13,145 nt of DNA. Origin: Magnetovibrio sp. (GTDB lineage Bacteria > Pseudomonadota > Alphaproteobacteria > Rhodospirillales > Magnetovibrionaceae). The DNA is taken from NCBI GenBank assembly GCA_016763255.1, contig JAESUA010000385.1:1-13145 (forward strand), in the 5' to 3' direction. Positions 7,683 to 13,145 of this stretch are shown here, piece by piece (position 1 is the first letter of the stretch; each line of letters begins with the position of its first letter). The translations under genes and the position numbers were made by a program. The notes beneath the pieces are model-generated. The model ran no database searches and had not been told where the DNA came from. It saw only the letters and a program-made list of their open reading frames with translations.

Positions 7683-8730
7683 AGTAGTTGTCCGTTGCGC
7701 GGGCAAAAGCCTCAAAAATATCCGGCACAACGATTTTGCGCCGATCCAGCGCCGATTGGCGAATGGAAATCACGTATTGGCTCGATGTACGTACGGGGAT
7801 GGCCGATGGATCAATTTTGTTGCGGATGATGTCCAGGGCCATGGTCGCGGCAACTTCGCCTTGCTCGTACGGTGATACGCCAACTGAAAGCATAGCGCCT
7901 TCTTCGGAATTAAAAATATTCATGCCGATCACCGGGATGGGAGAATTTTGTTCCGTCCACCTCATCACCTCGCGGGCTTTCACAAACGGGCTTTGGGGAT
8001 CCGATGTGGTGTGAAGTTTTCGATATCCACCGACCAAAAGGAAGTCTGTATGGCCCTTAAGGGCGAGGACGGCTTCTTGCCATTGTGGGAAAGTGGCGAC
8101 GGCTTTAACACCCAGATAATCGATGGGTGACCAGTTGAATGTTTTAAGGTAATCCGCATCGCGTTCGGTCGAGTGTGATGAATCTGCTAAAAACAGGACC
8201 CGAGGTGTGCCTTGGAAAGCGACAGGGGTTTGGGCGTTCGCGGCCGAACTGAGCAGAGAAATGACTTCTTTTAAGGCGCTTGCGGGTTTGCGCTCCAAGA
8301 TGCCGGTAACATTCGTGGCGGTGTCGTAACCATAAGGTTTGATCGACCCATTGATGCCGGCAAATACAATGTCGATGTCAGCTGAGTTCACAAAATGCTT
8401 AGCGACCAGTTTTTGTGCATAATCATCAACCGCGATTAAAACATTTGGACGAATGGTTTCTATGGCCTTGTTCGCCGCTACGGCGGAGCGGCGCAAGTAG
8501 TCCTTGCCCGAATGTTTTTTGGTTTTCATCTCATGATAACGAATATCCATCCAGCTCTCACTATCAAGAATACGTTGAAGACCAACATTGATTTCTTTGG
8601 TCCAAACATAATCATCTGAATAACTGTGAAGGATAAGGATCCGCGGCCTATTGGCGTTGACGTATAATACAATGCCAACAAACACGGCTAAGAACATGCC
8701 CATAAAGAACAGAGTTGTTTTCTTTAACAT
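7675..8730 (-). CDS. Orphan ABC-type substrate-binding protein, membrane-anchored or secreted
   Basis: A 351-residue protein with an N-terminal hydrophobic segment (residues about 5-25, FFMGMFLAVFVGIVLYV). This is either a signal anchor or a signal peptide cleavable after VNA; there is no lipobox cysteine. The rest resembles the ABC_sub_bind (PF04392-like) periplasmic fold. It opens with RILILHSYSDDYVWTKEI, contains VLIAVDDYAQKLV and IDIVFAGINGSI in the first lobe, and has IPVIGMNIFNSEEGAMLSVGVSP in the second. No ABC permease or ATPase lies nearby, so it may serve as a solute-sensing partner for the two carriers flanking it rather than for an ABC importer. The ATG at 8730 is chosen: it shares its A with the upstream TGA (TGATG), and GGGA lies eight bases before it. 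A TTG at 8754 would overlap more. Confidence 0.82.
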   Translation of the reverse strand: MLKKTTLFFMGMFLAVFVGIVLYVNANRPRILILHSYSDDYVWTKEINVGLQRILDSESWMDIRYHEMKTKKHSGKDYLRRSAVAANKAIETIRPNVLIAVDDYAQKLVAKHFVNSADIDIVFAGINGSIKPYGYDTATNVTGILERKPASALKEVISLLSSAANAQTPVAFQGTPRVLFLADSSHSTERDADYLKTFNWSPIDYLGVKAVATFPQWQEAVLALKGHTDFLLVGGYRKLHTTSDPQSPFVKAREVMRWTEQNSPIPVIGMNIFNSEEGAMLSVGVSPYEQGEVAATMALDIIRNKIDPSAIPVRTSSQYVISIRQSALDRRKIVVPDIFEAFARATDNYFE

Positions 8731-10616
8731 CACAAAATTCCCAGAAAACGCCAATATGGCAAAGAGATATAGATTGCGATCAGCTTAATGCCAAAGGTGA
8801 GGGCGTGCAGCGCCATCACACGCTTGTTATCGGAACTGGCGCTGGGACCGGAAATGGAACAAAACAACGAATAGTACGAAGCTTGGTAAGGCCAGATAAA
8901 GGTCTCGGACATCAATAAGATGATGAAACCAACCAGCCATGGGTTGACGCCGAGGTTTATCGCTGAGGGAATCAAAAGTGTGGCGAATATAACAACGGTT
9001 GCGTTAATTGGCATGGTCAGACGGACGATAAAAATGCACCCGGACAACACCAAAATGAACAGATTGAAATCATGCTCCATAAAACTGTTGAGCCAATCCA
9101 AGTTGGATGTGATCCATTGGTCCAGTCCCACGTATTTCATTGATGCCACCAGCCCGATGAGGGCCGCGAGAAAAATCAAAAAGCTCCAATCGATGCGGTT
9201 GCGAAAATCACTTTTCTGCAAAAAACCAAACATCAAAATTGAAAATAAGATGGCTAAAGCAATCCATGGGATGGCGATGTGATGGATGGATGCGGTGATG
9301 AAGCTGATCATCAAGATGGATAAACCGGCGATGCCGCCCCACTCCGACGTTGCCATGGGCCCCAAGATCTTAAGCTGATCGGCAATCAAAGTTTTGGGAA
9401 TATAGGGCTTGGCCGTGTTACGAAACAAAGCCCAGCAAGCTAAAAAATACAGCACAATCATCACGGCGCCACAAACCGCTGCGGCGAAGAACCAGTCGAG
9501 CCATTGGAAGCGGGTTTGTTCTTGAAACGGTAACAATCCGAAGACCAAAAAATTGACGGATTTACTGCTGAGAAAGACAGCCGATAACAAACTTGAACCA
9601 CCCACAACGGCAGCTGCCAGGCGTCGGCCTTCAGCACGCGCTGATTCCTTGTCGAAAATATTCAGCAGGTCGTTCATGAATGGTGCGACGATCGAGATGC
9701 GCCCGTTGCTGGTCGGCACAATGGGGGTCAACACCATCCCGGATAAAAACAAACTGAGATAATACCAGGCTTTATGCGGTGGGCCGATGAGCAACAACCA
9801 CAGCAAAATTCTGAGGCTTAATCCTGAAATAATGATCAATGCGCTCAACCCAAAAATACTCAGCGCCATAAAAAAAGTGTTGGATGAAAATCCTGATAAC
9901 GTGATTTCAGGCGGTGCCAACCCCAGCAAAGCCACGCTTAAGATGGCAAAAAGAGCCGGGACAAAATCAGGCAATAATCGAAACACCCACATGGTAATCG
10001 TGGCACCCAATACGGCGAGGAGGTGTAGGGCTTGTGCGTTTGGTAGGTCGGCGTCGCGCAATCCAAAAAAAATGGTCATCGGCACAAGGAGCGCCATCAA
10101 CCATCCGATGAGATGGCGCATCGATGTTGACGAGGGGATGTGGCCATCAAATACGGTGCCGTTATAGTCAGTGGAATTTTGGCGCTCCTCAGGGGAAAAG
10201 CGATTGCTAAATGAGCTCAAAAGCGCCTGACGCAACGGCCGATAGGTCGCCAAATCCCAGATGGCTTGTTTGGGCATGACCAGTACTTTTGATGGTTCTT
10301 GGGCGGTCACGGTGGCGATGTATGCATCCATGCCGATGGCCGCTTCTTCACCTAAAAAACCTTCTTTTACAGTCGTGGTACGGCTTCCCTCACCCCAAAC
10401 CTCAAACGAACCCTCGACGATGTAAAAAGTATTTATTGCGGCTGCGCCGATGTCTTCAAGATGCTCGCCCTTTTCAATAAAACGTAGCGACACATGAGGT
10501 AAAAAACGTGCCAAGGCTTGTGGCGAACAACTCATAAACAATGGGTCCATGGCAATGACGTCGCGAATTGATCTGGACGGATTAATTATGTCGTATGTTT
10601 CGTGCAATGCAGTCAC
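8730..10616 (-). CDS. DASS (SLC13-like) anion carrier with N-terminal cyclic-nucleotide-binding domain
   Basis: A 628-residue protein and first gene of the operon. Residues about 20-140 are a CRP-like cyclic-nucleotide-binding domain (DPLFMSCSPQALARFLP, then YIVEGSFEVW). The remainder, from about 168, is a multi-helix membrane domain of the divalent-anion:sodium symporter type. Two inverted-repeat signature loops are visible: PTSNGRISIV (301-310) and MPINATVVIFATLLIP (535-550). The asparagines of the usual SNT sodium-binding motifs are kept (304, 538), but the motif has become SNG and INA. In the receptor domain the cassette reads GEEAAIGMDAYIATVTA, with Tyr99 where the phosphate-binding Arg is expected, so canonical cAMP binding is doubtful. 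DASS carriers usually take up dicarboxylates or sulfate; the substrate here is unknown. The GTG at 10616 is preceded by GGAAGAG. The next ATG would cut into the receptor domain. Confidence 0.85.
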   Translation of the reverse strand: MTALHETYDIINPSRSIRDVIAMDPLFMSCSPQALARFLPHVSLRFIEKGEHLEDIGAAAINTFYIVEGSFEVWGEGSRTTTVKEGFLGEEAAIGMDAYIATVTAQEPSKVLVMPKQAIWDLATYRPLRQALLSSFSNRFSPEERQNSTDYNGTVFDGHIPSSTSMRHLIGWLMALLVPMTIFFGLRDADLPNAQALHLLAVLGATITMWVFRLLPDFVPALFAILSVALLGLAPPEITLSGFSSNTFFMALSIFGLSALIIISGLSLRILLWLLLIGPPHKAWYYLSLFLSGMVLTPIVPTSNGRISIVAPFMNDLLNIFDKESARAEGRRLAAAVVGGSSLLSAVFLSSKSVNFLVFGLLPFQEQTRFQWLDWFFAAAVCGAVMIVLYFLACWALFRNTAKPYIPKTLIADQLKILGPMATSEWGGIAGLSILMISFITASIHHIAIPWIALAILFSILMFGFLQKSDFRNRIDWSFLIFLAALIGLVASMKYVGLDQWITSNLDWLNSFMEHDFNLFILVLSGCIFIVRLTMPINATVVIFATLLIPSAINLGVNPWLVGFIILLMSETFIWPYQASYYSLFCSISGPSASSDNKRVMALHALTFGIKLIAIYISLPYWRFLGIL

Positions 10617-10939
10617 AGCTCTTCCAATGATCGTACCAATGGGCGGTGCCCGGCCATGATGATTTTGTGATCACGGGAGGGGGGAGAATCAGGGGGGTAT
10701 TATATGATGTAAATACGTCTATTTCAAATGATCAAAACAGACAATTTATATAATGATTTCATCAGATTGAACGCATACAGCCCCTGTATTCCATGGTACC
10801 TTGCGTGGCCTTGAGTGTAGGGGCCGTATATGGGGGTTATTTGTATGAATATTGGGGGTCTTTGCGACGCCATATTTATTCAAAAGTAGTCTGTATGTGA
10901 TAAATTTATTCTTCTAATACGAGAGTTTTGGTGGTTGTG
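10617..10939. other. Divergent intergenic region between the transporter operon and the cyclase
   Basis: About 320 bases with no plausible gene. The left half holds the minus-strand promoter and a G-rich tract (10675-10697). The right half is AT-rich near the cyclase and carries two similar elements, TATGGGGGTT around 10829 and TATTGGGGGTC around 10850. An extended -10-like TGTGATAAAT lies at 10897-10906, but I could not pair it with a convincing -35, so the cyclase promoter is unresolved. A perfect 8-bp palindrome, GTGATCAC, is at 10667-10674. Confidence 0.6.
10699..10727 (-). promoter_or_regulatory. Sigma70-type promoter of the transporter operon
   Basis: On the minus strand TTGAAA (10727-10722), a spacer of exactly 17 bases and TATAAT (10704-10699) match the bacterial housekeeping promoter with only one -35 mismatch. 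Transcription would begin near 10692 and leave a leader of about 75 bases before the GTG at 10616. The leader opens with a C-rich stretch. The site is seen in sequence; activity is inferred. Confidence 0.65.
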
Positions 10940-13036
10940 ATGTTGAATGATCTTCGCGGTGTTTTTGGCAAAACCCAAAAATTTCAATTCGTTCTGATTA
11001 AGTATTTTTTAGCGTTGATCTTGATGGTGATCGTTGCCCTGACGTCGGTGTTTTATTTCGGCTCGACAAAGATGGTTTATGATCTTGCCGACCGGCTTAC
11101 GGCCAAGGTTTCGCAAGGGATCATTCAAGAAACGGATCGTTTTTTGGATAAACCGGCGACATACAGCAAAGTCGCTGCGAATTTTTTATCCGACATCATT
11201 GTTGATGAAGCGAGCGCCGTCGAAAACAGAGAGCTCATATGGCGCTATATGTGGCAATTCATGGCGGCGACCCCCGCCATGCAAAGTTTTTTTCTGGCCG
11301 ACCCCCAGGGAAGTTATATCCAAGTGCGGCGCACGCCGCGTCTGGCCACCCGTTACATTGATCGTAGCAATACAGGTGAAGAGCCGAGCGAGCATTGGCT
11401 GTACCGGGATGAAAATTATGCCCTTGTCGGTGAAAAGACAAAGGTGCCGACATTCGATCCGCGCACGCGCCCTTGGTACGAGATGACCAAAACGGTGAAG
11501 CAAAATTACTGGACGGATGCTTATGTTTTCACAACCGCGCAAACATCAGGCATCAGTGTGACGTACCCGATAGTCAACGCTGCCGGTGAGCTGGTTGGCG
11601 TGGTTTGTGTGAACACACCGCTGTCGAGCATTTCAAAATTTATCTCGCAGCAAGAGGTCTCGGAAAATGGCTATGCCTTTATCGTCGATGAGGACGAGAA
11701 AGTGATCGCTTATCCAGATTTGCAGAAGCTGACGGTGAAAGATAAAAATACCGGTAAGCTCCGCTTAACGGCGTTGAGCGATCTGGGCTCCGAAGCCGCG
11801 ATTGAAGCATACCGCATTCACATCAAAACCGGAGATCGGATCAACCACTTTAAGGTAGCCGGTGAAGAGTTTATCAGCAGCGTCGTGCCCTTTTCGTCAA
11901 CGGGGCGAAATTGGAAAGTGGTTGTGGTGATCCCCAAAGAGGATTTGCTGGCGACGGTTTATGAAACTATTTTTGACTCCCTTGTGGCCGGGGCCATCAT
12001 CGCCATGTTGGCGTTGATTGCGATTGTGTATCTGTCGCGCCGCATATCGGCACAGATCACCCAGGTGTCGCGGCAAGCCAAGTACATTTCTGAATTTGCC
12101 TTGGATGAGGTTCGCGGGGTGAGCTCTGATGTGCAAGAAATCTATGATATGAACAAATCGATCATGTCATCGGTTGAGGCGTTAAAGGTTTTTAGAAAAT
12201 TTGTTCCCGAACAAATTGTCAAAAAACTAATCCAATCTGATGAGCCCGCTCGGGCCGGCGGCAGCGTTGCAGAATTGACCATTATGGTCACCGATATCGA
12301 TGATTTCTCAGCCATATCGCGACGAATGTTGCCAAACGATTTGTTGATGCATCTGTCCGATTATTTTGATCGGGTGACCCGGTTGATCAGCATGGAACGT
12401 GGCACATTGGATAAGTATGTCGGGCCTTCGATCCTGGCCTTTTGGGGCCGCCCCGACCCCTTGGAAAATGCCCCGCACCATGCCTGTGAAGCAGCCCTAA
12501 AAGCGGTGAAAATGCTGGCCCGTGCCAATCCCAAGTGGGACCAAGAAGGCAAACCCCAGATGCATGCCCGATTTGGCATTCATACCGGCCCGGTGTCGGT
12601 TGGCAATATTGGCTCCGAAGAACGCTTAAGTTACAGCATCATTGGCGATAACATGACCTTTACCTCGCGGTTGCAAAGATTAAACGCGTTCTTCGGTACG
12701 GACATTATCATCAGCGCAACGACCTACGAAATGGTTGCCGAGCAATTTCATTGTCGGTTCCTCGGCACGGCCATTCCAGACCATAATATGGCTGGTGTTG
12801 AAGTTTATGAATTGGTGGCGCAAAGGGATCGGCCAATTTCAAATGTTGAAGTAAATATCTTGATTGAGCATGGTCGGGCGGTGCGTATTTTAGAAGCCGG
12901 TGATCCGACCAAGGCCTTGCAACTGGCGGAACGTTTGCTGGCGAGTGTCCCGGATGATCGTCCCTTGCACCACCTTGTGGAGCGTTGCCGGCTGGCGGTT
13001 GGCCCACGCTCGATGGCTTATACCAAGCTGCATTAA
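10940..13036 (+). CDS. Membrane dCache-sensor class III adenylate/guanylate cyclase-like protein, catalytic residues altered
   Basis: A 698-residue inner-membrane protein. A first membrane helix (about 20-42) is followed by a periplasmic dCache sensor (about 50-335; RPWYEMTK, YWTDAYVFTT, GELVGVVCVNTPLS, ENGYAFIVDEDEKVIAYPD). A second helix (about 347-366) leads to a HAMP-like linker, then the conserved pre-catalytic segment VFRKFVPEQIVKKLI and a class III cyclase domain (about 444-625). Kept are the first metal Asp (452, in VTDIDDF), the purine-contacting Lys492 and Asp570, and Arg577. Changed are the second metal Asp, now Pro496 (GTLDKYVGPSILAFWG), and the transition-state Asn, now Thr573 (IGDNMTFTSRLQ). 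Canonical activity is therefore uncertain. The gene is divergent from the carriers with cyclic-nucleotide-binding domains. The ATG at 10940 is preferred; GTG 10931 or 10937 are possible, with GAGAG at 10921-10925. Confidence 0.85.
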   Translation: MLNDLRGVFGKTQKFQFVLIKYFLALILMVIVALTSVFYFGSTKMVYDLADRLTAKVSQGIIQETDRFLDKPATYSKVAANFLSDIIVDEASAVENRELIWRYMWQFMAATPAMQSFFLADPQGSYIQVRRTPRLATRYIDRSNTGEEPSEHWLYRDENYALVGEKTKVPTFDPRTRPWYEMTKTVKQNYWTDAYVFTTAQTSGISVTYPIVNAAGELVGVVCVNTPLSSISKFISQQEVSENGYAFIVDEDEKVIAYPDLQKLTVKDKNTGKLRLTALSDLGSEAAIEAYRIHIKTGDRINHFKVAGEEFISSVVPFSSTGRNWKVVVVIPKEDLLATVYETIFDSLVAGAIIAMLALIAIVYLSRRISAQITQVSRQAKYISEFALDEVRGVSSDVQEIYDMNKSIMSSVEALKVFRKFVPEQIVKKLIQSDEPARAGGSVAELTIMVTDIDDFSAISRRMLPNDLLMHLSDYFDRVTRLISMERGTLDKYVGPSILAFWGRPDPLENAPHHACEAALKAVKMLARANPKWDQEGKPQMHARFGIHTGPVSVGNIGSEERLSYSIIGDNMTFTSRLQRLNAFFGTDIIISATTYEMVAEQFHCRFLGTAIPDHNMAGVEVYELVAQRDRPISNVEVNILIEHGRAVRILEAGDPTKALQLAERLLASVPDDRPLHHLVERCRLAVGPRSMAYTKLH

Positions 13037-13145
13037 TAATGACCTTGAGGAACCGCCGTTCCGGTCGCTTCCAAAGGCCGACGGGGGTGTCGAAAAACCT
13101 TGATGATGAACCACATCACCTGCGGATTTTCTCCGACCCGACGGC
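13033..13145 (-). CDS. Possible 3' end of a convergent gene (partial, unrecognised)
   Basis: One minus-strand frame is open from the right edge to a TAA at 13035-13033. It encodes 37 residues ending in RPLEATGTAVPQGHY, with MWFIIKVF before that. It would overlap the cyclase stop codon by two to three bases. The residue mix looks protein-like, but the stretch is too short to be sure and no family was recognised. A second minus frame is also open to the edge, but it runs far into the cyclase gene and looks like a shadow. Confidence 0.25.
   Translation of the reverse strand, partial: RRVGENPQVMWFIIKVFRHPRRPLEATGTAVPQGHY

Noticed and set aside
10667..10674. GTGATCAC as a CRP site
   Set aside because: CRP sites need TGTGA and TCACA separated by six bases; here the half-sites abut. 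It is kept only as a palindrome.
10675..10697. Classic three-tier G-quadruplex
   Set aside because: Only three separate runs of three or more G are present, so at most a two-tier structure could form.
10895..10910. TGTGATAAATTTATT upstream of the cyclase as a CRP or FNR site
   Set aside because: Only one half-site matches; the second half is far from consensus.
13049..13062. GGAAC-CGCC-GTTCC hairpin as a terminator after the cyclase
   Set aside because: The stem is only five bases and no T-run follows on either strand.

Overview
The window looks like chromosomal DNA of a Gram-negative proteobacterium with mid-range GC, perhaps a marine alphaproteobacterium related to Rhodospirillales. That placement is an inference from protein style: a Cache-linked class III cyclase, SulP and DASS carriers fused to cyclic-nucleotide-binding domains, and a large RTX-type secreted protein. 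No rRNA, tRNA, CRISPR array or insertion sequence was seen.

Left part (2-5440, plus strand). A very large RTX-like protein enters from beyond the left edge, so its start is missing. It has 56 visible 18-residue repeats in strict register. One of these is split by a 258-residue insert made mostly of 44 proline-headed pentapeptides. Canonical calcium-binding nonapeptides and an acidic tail that could be a type I secretion signal follow. Two small, mutually related proteins (100 and 80 aa) come directly after, each with a good ribosome binding site. A strong intrinsic terminator closes this unit.

Middle part (5439-10616, minus strand). Three overlapping genes form a tight operon, in order of transcription: a DASS-type carrier with an N-terminal cyclic-nucleotide-binding domain, an orphan periplasmic substrate-binding protein, and a SulP-STAS carrier with a C-terminal cyclic-nucleotide-binding domain. 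A near-consensus sigma70-type promoter lies about 85-110 bases upstream.

Right part (10940-13036, plus strand). A divergent gene encodes a membrane dCache sensor joined to a class III nucleotidyl cyclase domain. The layout suggests one local circuit: an extracytoplasmic signal is read by the cyclase, and cyclic nucleotide acts on anion carriers with built-in receptor domains. However, the cyclase lacks two residues normally needed for catalysis, and the DASS receptor domain lacks the phosphate-binding arginine. The circuit may therefore be degenerate or work differently from textbook cases. The last 110 bases may hold the 3' end of a convergent gene.
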